Position numbers and translations under genes: made by a program
Part shown: piece after piece, positions 9,720 to 20,185 of the stretch
How the letters are laid out: each line of letters begins with the position of its first letter
How positions within the stretch are numbered: position 1 is the stretch's first letter
Assembly: GCF_017744835.1 (NCBI RefSeq)
Contig: NZ_JAGIAM010000006.1
Location: 212,383-276,382, forward strand
From: Sphingomonas sp.
Lineage (GTDB): Bacteria; Pseudomonadota; Alphaproteobacteria; Sphingomonadales; Sphingomonadaceae
Length of the DNA stretch: 64,000 nucleotides
Reading direction: 5' to 3'
Notes under the pieces: generated by a model
Seen by the model: only the letters and a program-made list of their open reading frames with translations
What the model was told of the DNA's origin: nothing
Database searches by the model: none

Positions 9720-10595
9720 TCACCGTCCGGCCATCAGCGCCGGTATCTCCGCCAGCAGCTCGCGGCCCAGGAAGCCGATCGGGCCGATGCGCTCGGCGAG
9801 CCGGCGGCCCGCCTCGCCGTGGAGCCAGACCGCCCAGGCCGCTGCGGCGCGGGGCGGAGCGCCGCGGGCGAGCAGGCCGCCGGCGATCCCGGCGAGCACG
9901 TCGCCCGAGCCCCCGGTGGCAAGGCCGGGGCCGCCGCCGGGATAGCGCAGGACCGGCTCGCCGGGGCAGGCAACCCAGGTCTCGGGACCCTTGAGCGCGA
10001 CGATGGCCCGGAAGCGCCCGGCCGCTTCCTGTGCCAGGCCGGCGGGGTCCGCGGCGACGCGCTCGGCGTCGCAATCCATCAGCTTGCACATCTCGCCGGG
10101 GTGTGGGGTGAGGACGATGCGGCCGTCATGACTGCGGATCGCCTCGGCGAAGTCGCCGGCGGCGGCCACTGCGGCGGCGTCGAGCACCATCGAGAGGCTG
10201 TCGCGGGGCCGGGCGAGCACCGGCGCGAGGATCGCAGCCGCCGGGCATTTGGCGCCCATGCCGGGGCCGAGGACGAGCGTGTCGCACCGCTCGAGATAGG
10301 CGCACAGCTCCTCACCCGCCTGCTCGCCCAGCTCGCCGGCGTCGTTGGCGGAGAGCGGGAACACTGCAGCCTCGGGCAGGGTCATGCCGAGCGCGAGCAC
10401 GACCGGCTCGACGCTGGCGAGCTGGAGCTTGCCGGCGCCCGCGCGCAACGCAGCCTCGCCGGGAAGCCGCAGCGCGCCGGGGACGGTGCGCGATCCACCG
10501 GCGGCGAGAACGCGACCGCGCTCGTTCTTGTCGGTGTCGATGGCAGGCTCGGGAAGCGGGTTCGCTGCCAGCCATGTGGAATCGAGCTCGATCAT
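9720..10595 (-). CDS. nnrD: ADP-dependent NAD(P)H-hydrate dehydratase
   Basis: Repairs hydrated NADH or NADPH in the cytoplasm. The 291 residues correspond to the C-terminal, ribokinase-like domain of YjeF-type proteins only: AAGGSRTVPGALRLPGEAALRAGAGK near the N-terminus, VLGPGMG in the middle and GGSGDVLAGIAGGLLARG, with the catalytic Asp, towards the end. The N-terminal epimerase domain that is fused in Escherichia coli is absent, so the epimerase must be encoded elsewhere or lost. The start overlaps the stop of the histidine phosphatase by 4 bases. Confidence 0.93.
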   Translation of the reverse strand: MIELDSTWLAANPLPEPAIDTDKNERGRVLAAGGSRTVPGALRLPGEAALRAGAGKLQLASVEPVVLALGMTLPEAAVFPLSANDAGELGEQAGEELCAYLERCDTLVLGPGMGAKCPAAAILAPVLARPRDSLSMVLDAAAVAAAGDFAEAIRSHDGRIVLTPHPGEMCKLMDCDAERVAADPAGLAQEAAGRFRAIVALKGPETWVACPGEPVLRYPGGGPGLATGGSGDVLAGIAGGLLARGAPPRAAAAWAVWLHGEAGRRLAERIGPIGFLGRELLAEIPALMAGR

Positions 10596-11362
10596 CCGCG
10601 CGCCGCCACCATCGCATCGGGGGCGGAGGTGACCTCGGCCTCGGGATCCTCCTCGACCGGGGCTGTGACATTGTAGCGGACCAGCGCGAGGCCGCCGTCC
10701 TTCCCTAGCGCCGAGTCATGGCCGTACTCGGTGACCGAGCAGTTGGCGACGTCGCCGGCCCGGTCGATCGCGAGGATCTCCTCCTCGGACAGATTCTCGA
10801 TGATGTAGCGCAGGCAGAGCACCACCACCTGGTGCGCGACGATCATCACATCCCGGCCGGCATAATGGAGCGAGACCGTGTCCATCAGCGAGCGCAGGCG
10901 GAAGATCACGTCGCACCAGCTCTCTCCGCCGGGAGGGCGGTGGTAGAATTTGCCGAGCAGGCGGCGGAACTCGGCCTGCTGGGGCTCGAGCGCGCGGATG
11001 CCTGCGGTGGTCAGGCCGTCGAGCACGCCAAATTCCTTCTCGCGCAGCCGCTCGTCGACGCAGATCGGTTCGTCCGGATCGGCGCCCCCGGCGTCGCGGA
11101 AGCGGCGCGCGGTCTCGCGGGCGCGCAGATAGGGAGAGCAGAGCAGCACGTCGGGCCGGCCATGGCCTTCGCCGCGCGCGAACCAGCGGCCGAGCGCATC
11201 GGCCTGGGCGCAGCCGAGGTCGGAGAGCGGCACGTCGACGTCGCGGATGTCGAGCCCGATGCGATGCTCGCCCGTCGCATGGGCAAGGTCGCGTGCGACA
11301 TTGCCGGCGCTCTGGCCATGTCGGACGAGCCACAGCCGTGCGGGCCAGCGGCGGGTGGTCAT
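10592..11362 (-). CDS. Histidine phosphatase family protein
   Basis: A 256-residue protein of the phosphoglycerate-mutase-like superfamily. The phosphohistidine motif LVRHGQSAGN is at residues 12-21, the second arginine is in CSPYLRARETA, the Glu in EKEFGVLDG and the second His in MIVAHQVVV, where the family usually has SHG. A C-terminal extension of about 40 residues follows. It is probably a phosphatase of a small phosphorylated molecule. It forms an operon with nnrD (ATGA overlap), which hints at a nucleotide or metabolite-repair role, but the substrate is open. Confidence 0.86.
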   Translation of the reverse strand: MTTRRWPARLWLVRHGQSAGNVARDLAHATGEHRIGLDIRDVDVPLSDLGCAQADALGRWFARGEGHGRPDVLLCSPYLRARETARRFRDAGGADPDEPICVDERLREKEFGVLDGLTTAGIRALEPQQAEFRRLLGKFYHRPPGGESWCDVIFRLRSLMDTVSLHYAGRDVMIVAHQVVVLCLRYIIENLSEEEILAIDRAGDVANCSVTEYGHDSALGKDGGLALVRYNVTAPVEEDPEAEVTSAPDAMVAARG

Positions 11363-11440
11363 GTGGAGAGGCTCGTCGGCGGCATTGCGGAGAGAATGCC
11401 GGCGGAGCGCTTTGGTTCACCGTTCAGGGGGTGAAAGGAG

Positions 11441-11490
11441 TTCACGCAAAGGCGCAAAGGGAAGAAGAGCTTCTTACGCCTTCGCGTGAA
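11441..11490. repeat. Imperfect long inverted repeat downstream of aldo/keto reductase
   Basis: TTCACGCAAAGGCG (11441-11454) pairs with CGCCTTCGCGTGAA (11477-11490) with one mismatch, and the loop holds a further small dyad (AAGAAGAGCTTCTT). It starts 8 bases beyond the aldo/keto reductase stop, on the way to the histidine phosphatase gene. It may serve as an attenuator or be a copy of a dispersed palindromic repeat; no second copy was seen here. Confidence 0.5.
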
Positions 11491-11498
11491 TCAAAAAA

Positions 11499-12449
11499 TC
11501 AGGCGCCCGCGGCGGTTAGCCTGTCGAGCTGGTCGCGAGTGAGCTGCACGTCCCAGGCGCCGATCAGCTCGTCGAGCTGCTCGAGGCTGGTGGCGCTGGC
11601 GATCGGGGCGGTGACGCCGGGCTGGGCGGCAAGCCAGGCGAGAGCGATCTGCGCGTGGCTGGCGCCGGTCTCGGACGCGACCGAATCCATCGCCTCGAGC
11701 ACCGCGGCGCCCTTGCCCTCGAGCAGTGCCGCCATGCGGCCGCCGCGCACGCTTTTGCCGAAGTCCGCGGCGCTGCGGTACTTGCCGGTCAGGAAGCCCG
11801 AGGCGAGGCCGTAGTACGGCACCACGCCGATGTTGTGCGCGACGCACAGGTCCTGCAGCTCGCCTTCGAACTTGTGGCGGCTGACCAGATTATATTCGGG
11901 CTGGAGCACGCGGTAGTGCGGCAGGCCTGCGCGGGTGGCGATCTCCAGCGCCGATTTGAGCCGGGCAGCATGGAAGTTGGAGGCGCCGAGCGCCCGCACC
12001 TTGCCGGCCCTGATCAGCGCGTCGAAGGCGGCGAGCACGTCTTCCTGGGGGACCGATTCATCGTCCTGGTGCGCGAAATAGAGGTCGATGGTCTCGACGC
12101 CGAGCCGCTGGAGGCTCGCGTCGCAGGCGGCGGCGATGCGCGAAGGGGCGAGGCCCGACCCGCCTTCGCCGTCGAGCATGCCGACCTTGGTCGCGACCTG
12201 GACCTTGCCGGCCTTGCCCGAGGCCTTGAGCCATTCGCCGATGATCGCCTCGGACTCGCCGCCGCTGTGGCCAGGGACCCACGCCGAATAGACGTCGGCG
12301 GTGTCGACCAGCGTGCCGCCGGCATCGGCGAAGCGATCGAGCAGGCGGAAGCTCATCGCCTTGTCCGCGGTCCAACCGAAGACATTGCCGCCGAAGACGA
12401 GCGGGGGTGTGGTGAGGCCGGAAGCGCCGAGTTCGCGGGTCTGCGTCAT
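11499..12449 (-). CDS. Aldo/keto reductase
   Basis: A 316-residue NADPH-dependent carbonyl reductase with a TIM-barrel fold. The catalytic set is visible: Asp49 and Tyr54 in DTADVYSAW, Lys in VATKVGM and His in YFAHQDD. The family phrase GVVPYYGLASGFLTGKY is present. The start (MTQTREL) overlaps the stop of a 56-residue lipoprotein by 4 bases, so the enzyme ends a three-gene operon with two small lipoproteins, an odd partnership. The natural substrate is not predictable. Confidence 0.92.
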   Translation of the reverse strand: MTQTRELGASGLTTPPLVFGGNVFGWTADKAMSFRLLDRFADAGGTLVDTADVYSAWVPGHSGGESEAIIGEWLKASGKAGKVQVATKVGMLDGEGGSGLAPSRIAAACDASLQRLGVETIDLYFAHQDDESVPQEDVLAAFDALIRAGKVRALGASNFHAARLKSALEIATRAGLPHYRVLQPEYNLVSRHKFEGELQDLCVAHNIGVVPYYGLASGFLTGKYRSAADFGKSVRGGRMAALLEGKGAAVLEAMDSVASETGASHAQIALAWLAAQPGVTAPIASATSLEQLDELIGAWDVQLTRDQLDRLTAAGA

Positions 12450-12616
12450 TGGTCTGCCTCCGTGGCGTTGGCGGCGTTGTCGAACAGGCTGGCGTTGATG
12501 TCGGTCGCGGCGGCGGCTTCGTCGAGCTGGCGCGCCTCGTCGCGCGACGCGCCATCACCTGACGGCGCGCAGGCGGCCAGGGCGAGCGCTAGCAAAGCCG
12601 CCGCGCGCAGCAACAT
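12446..12616 (-). CDS. Tiny lipoprotein, 56 residues
   Basis: A short gene between two clear genes, linked by overlaps at both ends: its ATG shares one base with the stop of the upstream lipoprotein (TGATG) and its stop overlaps the aldo/keto reductase start (ATGA). The product starts MLLRAAALLALALAACAPSG, a signal peptide with lipobox LAAC and the lipid-carrying Cys at position 16. The mature 40 residues are acidic and rich in Ala, Asp and Asn (INASLFDNAANATEADQ). No family is recognised. Tight coupling makes it a real gene in spite of its size. Confidence 0.75.
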   Translation of the reverse strand: MLLRAAALLALALAACAPSGDGASRDEARQLDEAAAATDINASLFDNAANATEADQ

Positions 12617-12873
12617 CAGTCGGTGATCTCGTTGCCATTGTCGACGTTCTGCTCGACGTCGGCGGCGTTGCCCGAATAGGCGTTCTCGGCCTGGGCGAAG
12701 GCCTGGTCGGCCGCGGCATTGGCGGCGTCCACGTCGGAGACGGCTTCGCCCATCGTGTTGCTGTCGCCGGTCAGCGTCTCGTTCGCCTCGGCGGCTTCGT
12801 TCTTGGCACCGCCGCAGGCCGAGAGGCCGGCAAGCGCGACGACGGCAATGGGGAGGAGGAGGGTCTTGCGCAT
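12616..12873 (-). CDS. Small lipoprotein, 85 residues
   Basis: Begins MRKTLLLPIAVVALAGLSACGG, a lipoprotein signal with the modified Cys at position 20. The mature part has about 65 residues, is strongly acidic and is dominated by Ala, Asn, Asp and Glu, without predicted domains; it looks extended or helical. Gly at +2 suggests sorting to the outer membrane. I use the ATG at 12873 because it starts the signal peptide; a longer reading adds an unlikely charged extension. It is the first gene of the operon with the 56-residue lipoprotein and the aldo/keto reductase, 113 bases from the divergent met operon. Confidence 0.78.
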   Translation of the reverse strand: MRKTLLLPIAVVALAGLSACGGAKNEAAEANETLTGDSNTMGEAVSDVDAANAAADQAFAQAENAYSGNAADVEQNVDNGNEITD

Positions 12874-12947
12874 CGACTTGTCCCTTTCTTCTATGCTCGC
12901 GGATGAGCTAACGGGCGCTTCAACGCCGCGCAACCGCATCGGCTGCG

Positions 12948-12976
12948 TTGACCTGATATAAAGATATCTTTATATC
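12948..12976 (+). promoter_or_regulatory. met operon promoter with perfect 22-bp palindrome
   Basis: TTGACC at 12948-12953 and TATATC at 12971-12976 are 17 bases apart. A perfect 22-bp palindrome with half-site GATATAAAGAT spans 12955-12976 and fills the spacer and the -10. Transcription should start near 12983, only about 4 bases before the regulator ATG at 12987, so the first gene has almost no leader. A repressor bound here would block RNA polymerase directly. Confidence 0.65.
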
Positions 12977-12986
12977 TCTAATTCAC

Positions 12987-13940
12987 ATGACCACCGCTCT
13001 CGCCATCTTCCGGGCCCTTGCCGACCCGACGCGGCTGCGCATCTTGGCGCTGCTGCGCTCGATGGAGCTGAGCGTGGGCGAGCTGGCGCAGGTTCTTGGG
13101 CAGAGCCAGCCGCGCGTTTCTCGGCACGTGAAGATCCTGTGCGACGCAGGGCTCGCCGAGCGGCGCAAGGAAGGCAGCTGGGTGTTCGTGGCGCTGGGCG
13201 CCAACGGCCGGGTGAAACCGGTGCTGGCAGCGCTCGACCAGTGGAACGAGGCCGACCATTGGACGGTCGCCGACGAGGCGCGGCTGGCCGCGGTGCGCGC
13301 CGATCGCGCCGCGGCGGCGGCGGAGTGGTTCGAGGCCAATGCCGGCGAATGGGACGCGATCCGATCGCTCCATGTCGCCGAGACCGAAGTCGAGGCCGCG
13401 ATGCGCAAGGCGCTGGGCGACACGCCTTTGGGCCGGTTGATCGACATCGGCACGGGCACCGGGCGGATGCTCGAGCTGTTCGCGCCCAATGCCGAGCATG
13501 CGCTCGGGATCGACCGCTCGAGCGAGATGCTGCGGCTGGCGCGTGCCAAGCTTTCCGAGCGCGGGCTCGCCAATGCCGAATTGCGCCAGGCCGATCTTTA
13601 CGCGCTGCCGCTCGGCGATGCGGGCGCCGACACGGCGATCCTGCATCACGTTCTGCATTTCGCGCAGCAGCCGCGTGCGGCGATCGCCGAGGCAGCGCGG
13701 GTGCTCAAGCCCGGTGGGCGGCTGCTGATCGCGGACTTCGCGCCGCACGACCGCGAGGAGCTGCGCTCGCGCGACGCGCATACGCGCCTGGGCTTTTCGG
13801 ACGAGCAGATCCTCGGCTGGTTCGAAGGCGCAGGGCTCGCCCCTGTGCTGGTCGAGACGCTCGAGGGCGGCGAACTGACGGTTAAATTGTGGCTCGGGCG
13901 CAAGGCTGGGCAAGTGATGGAGAAGGTGAAGGCGGCATGA
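12987..13940 (+). CDS. ArsR-type regulator fused to a SAM-dependent methyltransferase domain (SahR-like)
   Basis: A 317-residue two-domain protein. Residues 1-90 are an ArsR winged helix (ALADPTRLRILALLRS, then VGELAQVLGQSQPRVSRHVKIL). Residues 120-310 are a class I methyltransferase fold with the SAM-binding motif LIDIGTGTGRMLELF at about 150, ALGIDRSSEMLRLA and the ILHHVLHF and VLKPGGRLLIADF blocks. It opens the metF-metH operon and sits under a 22-bp palindrome. ArsR-type regulators named SahR, which sense S-adenosylhomocysteine and control methionine-cycle genes in proteobacteria, are the closest known parallel from memory. Inference: the methyltransferase fold is the sensor for SAM or SAH and the protein represses its own operon. 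Confidence 0.85.
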   Translation: MTTALAIFRALADPTRLRILALLRSMELSVGELAQVLGQSQPRVSRHVKILCDAGLAERRKEGSWVFVALGANGRVKPVLAALDQWNEADHWTVADEARLAAVRADRAAAAAEWFEANAGEWDAIRSLHVAETEVEAAMRKALGDTPLGRLIDIGTGTGRMLELFAPNAEHALGIDRSSEMLRLARAKLSERGLANAELRQADLYALPLGDAGADTAILHHVLHFAQQPRAAIAEAARVLKPGGRLLIADFAPHDREELRSRDAHTRLGFSDEQILGWFEGAGLAPVLVETLEGGELTVKLWLGRKAGQVMEKVKAA

Positions 13941-14854
13941 GCATCGTGGATCCCCTGGCGCCGCCGCTGTTCGCCGATGTGGCGGGCGACGTGGACGTGA
14001 GCTTCGAATTCTTCCCGCCCAAGACGGAGAAGATGGAAGAGACTTTGTGGGAGTCGATCCAGACGCTCTCGCCGCTGGGGCCGCGCTTCGTGAGCGTGAC
14101 TTATGGCGCGGGCGGGACGACGCGCGAGCGCACTCACAACACGGTGGCGCGGATCGCGCGCGAGACGCGGCTCGCCGCTGCCGCGCACCTCACTTGCGTC
14201 GAGGCGACGCGCGAGGAGATCGACCAGGTCGCCGAGGAATATTGGGCGGCGGGCGTGCGCCACATCGTCGCGCTGCGCGGCGATCCGCCGCGTGCGGGCG
14301 AGAAGTTCGTCTCGCCGCCGGGCGGTTATGAGAATGCCGCCGCGCTGGTGGCGGGCTTGCGCAAGCTGCATCCGTTCGAGATCTCGGTCGCGGCCTATCC
14401 CGAATGCCACCCGGATTCGGCCGATGCGACGGCGGACATCGACAATCTGAAGCGCAAGATCGATGCCGGCGCGACGCGCGCGATCACGCAATTCTTCTTC
14501 GAGCCGGAGACCTTCTTCCGCTTCCGCGACGACTGCGCCAAGGCGGGGATCACGGCGGAGATCGTGCCGGGGATCATGCCGGTGATGAACTATGCCAGCG
14601 TCCAGCGCATGTCGGCGATGTGCGGCACTGCGGTACCGGCGTGGATGGGCAGGCTGTTCGAGGGGCTCGACGAGCACCCCGCCGCGCGCCAGCTCGTCGC
14701 GGCGACGCTGGCGGCGGAGCTGTGCCGCAAGCTCTATGCGGGCGGCGTGCGCCAGTTCCACTTCTACACGCTCAACCGCGCCGAGCTGAGCTACGCGATC
14801 TGCCATTTGCTGGGGCTGCGGCCGAAGCTGCCGGCGGAGGTTGCGGCGGCTTGA
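13937..14854 (+). CDS. metF: Methylenetetrahydrofolate reductase
   Basis: Reduces 5,10-methylene-tetrahydrofolate to 5-methyl-tetrahydrofolate, the methyl donor for both methionine synthases in this window. At 305 residues it is close to the E. coli enzyme. The start SFEFFPPKTEKMEETLW carries the active-site Glu; GAGGTTRERTHNTV, LRGDPP and TRAITQFFFEPETFFRFRDDC are conserved blocks of the FAD barrel. The start overlaps the regulator stop by 4 bases, so the reductase is controlled directly with it. A palindromic repeat of about 110 bases lies between metF and the next gene. Confidence 0.96.
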   Translation: MSIVDPLAPPLFADVAGDVDVSFEFFPPKTEKMEETLWESIQTLSPLGPRFVSVTYGAGGTTRERTHNTVARIARETRLAAAAHLTCVEATREEIDQVAEEYWAAGVRHIVALRGDPPRAGEKFVSPPGGYENAAALVAGLRKLHPFEISVAAYPECHPDSADATADIDNLKRKIDAGATRAITQFFFEPETFFRFRDDCAKAGITAEIVPGIMPVMNYASVQRMSAMCGTAVPAWMGRLFEGLDEHPAARQLVAATLAAELCRKLYAGGVRQFHFYTLNRAELSYAICHLLGLRPKLPAEVAAA

Positions 14855-14860
14855 ATTCAA

Positions 14861-14971
14861 TAGCCCCTCCCCTTCAGGGGAGGGGTTGGGGTGGGGCCTG
14901 GCAACACGGGCTCCGGTCTCGGTGAGACACATGCCCCACCCCCTACCCCTCCCCTGAAGGGGAGGGGCTTA
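14861..14971. repeat. Paired palindromic repeat, family A (copy 1), between metF and metH
   Basis: Two hairpins in opposite orientation: CCCCTCCCC-TTCA-GGGGAGGGG near 14864 and CCCCTCCCC-TGAA-GGGGAGGGG near 14947, each followed or preceded by a TTGGGGTGGG-like tail, around about 36 unrelated bases. The whole unit can fold into one long stem. A near-identical unit lies at 39614-39721 in the ATP synthase operon. It has the character of a REP/BIME-like element. Confidence 0.8.
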
Positions 14972-14983
14972 AGAGGACGGACA

Positions 14984-16030
14984 ATGACTGCACGCGAATC
15001 CCTGCTGGCCGAGGCGGCCAAGCGCATCCTGATCACCGACGGCGCCTTCGGGACCGAGATCCAGAACTGGAAGCTCGATGCGGCGGCCTATGCCGGCGAT
15101 CTGGGCCTCAGCCACGACCAGAAGGGCAACAACGACATCCTCGCGCTGACCAAGCCCGAGGTGCCCGAGAGCATCCACCGCGCCTATTTCGAGGCAGGTG
15201 CCGACATCGCCGAGACCAACACCTTCTCGGCCAACCGGATCAGCCAGGCCGACTATGGCGCCGAGCATCTGGTGCGCGAGATCAACATCGAGAGCGCGAA
15301 GCTCGCGCGGCGGATCGCCGACGAATATCAGGCCAAGGACGGGCGCCCGCGCTTCGTCGCCGGCGCGCTGGGGCCGACCAACAAGACGCTGTCGCTGAGC
15401 CCGGACGTCAACGATCCCGGCTATCGCGAGATCGACTTCGACTACCTGAAGGAAGTCTATCGCGAGCAGATCGACGCGCTGGTCGAGGGTGGGGTGGACT
15501 TTATCCTGATCGAGACGGTGTTCGACACCTTGAACGCCAAGGCCGGCATCATGGCGGCGATCGAGGCTGGCGAGGCGCTGGGCCGCGACCTGCCGATCAT
15601 GCTGTCGATGACGCTGACCGACCTTTCGGGGCGCAATCTCTCGGGCCACACGGTCGAGGCGTTCTGGCACGCGGTGCGCCACGCGCGGCCGGTGACGATC
15701 GGGCTCAACTGTTCGTTCGGCGCCGAGCAGCTGCGCCCGCATGTGAAGACGCTGGCGGGCATCTGCGACACGCTGATCATGGTCTACCCCAACGCAGGGC
15801 TCCCCAACGAGCTCGGCGCCTATGACGAGCTGCCCGAGACCACCGCAGGGCTGGTCAAGGAATGGGCGGACCAGGGCCAGGTGAACATCCTCGGCGGCTG
15901 CTGCGGATCGACCCCGGCGCATATCGGTGCGATCGCCAGGGCGGTACAGGGCCTGTCGCCGCGCGCGGTCCCGACCCCGGAAGTCCGCACGCGGCTCGCC
16001 GGGCTCGAGCCGTTCACGATGGCGGCCTGA
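14984..16030 (+). CDS. metH: Cobalamin-dependent methionine synthase, homocysteine-binding subunit (split MetH)
   Basis: A 348-residue protein that equals the first domain of MetH: it binds zinc and homocysteine and accepts a methyl group from methylcobalamin. The start ILITDGAFGTEIQ is typical, and the three zinc cysteines are in GLNCSFG (about residue 244) and GGCCGSTPAHI (about residues 305-306). The folate, cobalamin and reactivation domains are missing here and are encoded separately at 16574-19198. AGAGGA precedes the ATG at 14984. Such splitting is known in some alphaproteobacteria. The two halves must meet as separate polypeptides. Confidence 0.93.
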   Translation: MTARESLLAEAAKRILITDGAFGTEIQNWKLDAAAYAGDLGLSHDQKGNNDILALTKPEVPESIHRAYFEAGADIAETNTFSANRISQADYGAEHLVREINIESAKLARRIADEYQAKDGRPRFVAGALGPTNKTLSLSPDVNDPGYREIDFDYLKEVYREQIDALVEGGVDFILIETVFDTLNAKAGIMAAIEAGEALGRDLPIMLSMTLTDLSGRNLSGHTVEAFWHAVRHARPVTIGLNCSFGAEQLRPHVKTLAGICDTLIMVYPNAGLPNELGAYDELPETTAGLVKEWADQGQVNILGGCCGSTPAHIGAIARAVQGLSPRAVPTPEVRTRLAGLEPFTMAA

Positions 16031-16032
16031 CG

Positions 16033-16557
16033 ATGCCGGAGGGCGCGAACTGGACGGTGCGCGAGGCTGGCGCGGACGATGCGTCCGCGCTCGCGCTGGT
16101 TGGCGGTGCGACGTTCCTCGAAACCTTTGCGGGCGTGCTGGCGGGACATGCGATCCTTGAGCATTGCGCGCGGACCAACAGCGCCGACGCCTATGCCCGC
16201 TATCTCGCGCAGGGCAGCCGCGCCTGGCTTGCCGAGATGGCACCGGGTGCCGTGCCGATCGGCCTCGCGCTTGTGACGGCGCCCGATATTTCCGCTGCCC
16301 GCGACGGCGACATCGAGCTCAAGCGCATCTACGCGCTGTCGCGCTTTCACGGCAGCGGGATCGGTGCCGCGCTGCTGCGCGCTGCGATCGATGCCGCCGC
16401 GGGATTCGAGCGGCTGCTGCTCGGCGTCTATGCAGGCAACCAGCGCGCGATCGCCTTTTACCGCAAGAATGGATTCGAGCCGATCGCCGAGCGCAAGTTC
16501 GACGTCGGCGGTACCCTCTACGACGATATCGTCCTCGCCCGGCCGCTGGCCGCCTGA
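16033..16557 (+). CDS. GNAT-family N-acetyltransferase
   Basis: A 174-residue protein of the Gcn5-related acetyltransferase superfamily. The acetyl-CoA-binding loop is at [22 protein letters not shown] (about residues 103-124), followed by [29 protein letters not shown], the classical motif B with a catalytic Tyr. It starts 2 bases after the stop of the homocysteine half of MetH and ends 16 bases before the second half, so it is embedded in the split methionine synthase. Substrate unknown; acylation of a methionine-cycle metabolite or of a MetH subunit is possible but only suggested by position. Confidence 0.88.
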   Translation: MPEGANWTVREAGADDASALALVGGATFLETFAGVLAGHAILEHCARTNSADAYARYLAQGSRAWLAEMAPGAVPIGLALVTAPDISAARDGDIELKRIYALSRFHGSGIGAALLRAAIDAAAGFERLLLGVYAGNQRAIAFYRKNGFEPIAERKFDVGGTLYDDIVLARPLAA

Positions 16558-16573
16558 CCCTTTTGCTGACCAG

Positions 16574-19198
<2,625 letters not shown>

Positions 19199-19249
19199 GG
19201 AATCGGGCGCGTGGAGGGCGCGTCCTTCGACGTACCCTCCGCCGACCTT

Positions 19250-19546
19250 CTAGGGTGCGGTATACTGGCCCTTGTTCCAGCCGGTGCCCGGATCGAAGCA
19301 CCATTCGGTGGTGGTGTCCTCGAAGGTGGCATAGACGCGGATGTGGGCGCCGTCGGACGCGGTCCAGGTAGTGGCCGAGACGTCGCTTCCGGGCATGCTG
19401 AAGCCGCTCGTCCAGCCGTTGCCGTCCATGCAACGCTCGGTGATCGTGTAGCCGTCGGACGAATAGACGCGGATGTGGAGGTTGTTCGAGCTGTCGAACC
19501 AGTTCACCGCGGCAGTGGCGATCGGAAAGTTCGGATTATCGGACAT
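19250..19546 (-). CDS. RSL-type fucose-binding lectin
   Basis: A 98-residue protein built of two repeats of about 44 residues: HIRVYSSDGYTITERC (24-39) and HIRVYATFEDTTTEWC (68-83), each followed by a G-W-x-x-G turn. This is the plan of the Ralstonia solanacearum lectin RSL, which trimerises into a six-bladed propeller and binds fucose. The sugar-contact Arg and Glu of both repeats are kept (Arg26/Glu37, Arg70/Glu81), as are Trp45 and Trp90. The first Trp of each CWDG motif in RSL is replaced by Met40 and Phe84, so specificity may differ. There is no signal peptide. GGGGGA stands before the ATG. The gene stands alone between metH and a winged-helix regulator. Confidence 0.85.
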   Translation of the reverse strand: MSDNPNFPIATAAVNWFDSSNNLHIRVYSSDGYTITERCMDGNGWTSGFSMPGSDVSATTWTASDGAHIRVYATFEDTTTEWCFDPGTGWNKGQYTAP

Positions 19547-19843
19547 GATTTTCCCCCGTCATGTGCCGGCGAGCCGCGATCGACTCGGGCGGGCAAGGGT
19601 CTCATAGTTTCGCGCGCAAAACAAAGATGCCGGCCTAACTTCGCACTTTTCCCGCGGATTCGCTCATTTTCTTGCGCGCGGGCGCAGTAAAATTGCGCCG
19701 GAAAACTGTGGATGCTTCACCTGTTCAAAGAGCAGGCAAAAGCATTCCACACCAAATCCTATTTTGTAAGGGCGTCGCCGATGCCGATCCTTTGGGACCG
19801 GCACGGCCTCTGGTTGGCAGGGCGCACCATGCCCTGCGTCCGA
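19547..19843. other. Gene-free gap of about 300 bases beside the lectin gene
   Basis: More AT-rich than its surroundings. No credible coding frame or RNA gene was found. It holds a 6-bp dyad GGCGCA/TGCGCC at 19681-19699 with an AT-rich centre and presumably the lectin promoter, which I could not place. The change in base composition fits acquisition of the lectin gene by transfer. Confidence 0.4.
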
Positions 19844-20185
19844 TCAGCCGGCGGCAGGCGAGGCCTCGGCTCCGGCCCGGTCCGGACTGATGCCCTCCGC
19901 CAGGCCCGCGAGTTGCTTGAGCGCGGCGACGTGGTGCTCGAACGCGGCGCGGCCGGCGCGCGTCACCGCCGCCCAGGTGCGCTGGCGGCCGTTCGCCGCC
20001 GCCTTGCGCAGCCTGATATAATCGACCTCGACCAGCGCCGAGAGATGCTTGGAGAGCACCGAATCGCTGACCTGTGCCATGTCGCGAAGCGTCGCGAACT
20101 CGGCGTCCTGGACGTTGACCAGCACCGCCATCACCTGCAGCCGCACCGGCGGATGGATGACGGGATCGAAGCTGGGGGCGCTCAT
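19844..20185 (-). CDS. Winged-helix transcriptional regulator (HTH_34/MarR-like)
   Basis: A 113-residue regulator. FDPVIHPPVRLQVMAVLVNVQDAEFATLRDMAQVSDSVLSKHLSAL is the winged helix, with the recognition helix SDSVLSKHLSAL at about residues 42-53 and the wing AAANGRQRTWAAVT. This pattern is typical of small regulators annotated as winged helix DNA-binding domain, often next to a membrane protein they control. Its ATG overlaps the stop of the membrane-protein gene (ATGA), so both come from one message. Paired TTTCC-GAAA dyads at 20639-20708, in front of the operon, are the likely binding sites. Confidence 0.85.
   Translation of the reverse strand: MSAPSFDPVIHPPVRLQVMAVLVNVQDAEFATLRDMAQVSDSVLSKHLSALVEVDYIRLRKAAANGRQRTWAAVTRAGRAAFEHHVAALKQLAGLAEGISPDRAGAEASPAAG

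Noticed and set aside
14861..14971. The inverted repeat as a terminal inverted repeat of an insertion sequence
   Set aside because: There is no transposase between the arms, which enclose only about 36 bases; each arm is a hairpin by itself.
19681..19699. GGCGCA/TGCGCC dyad as an intrinsic terminator of the winged-helix gene
   Set aside because: It is 145 bases from the stop and has no T-run in the needed direction.
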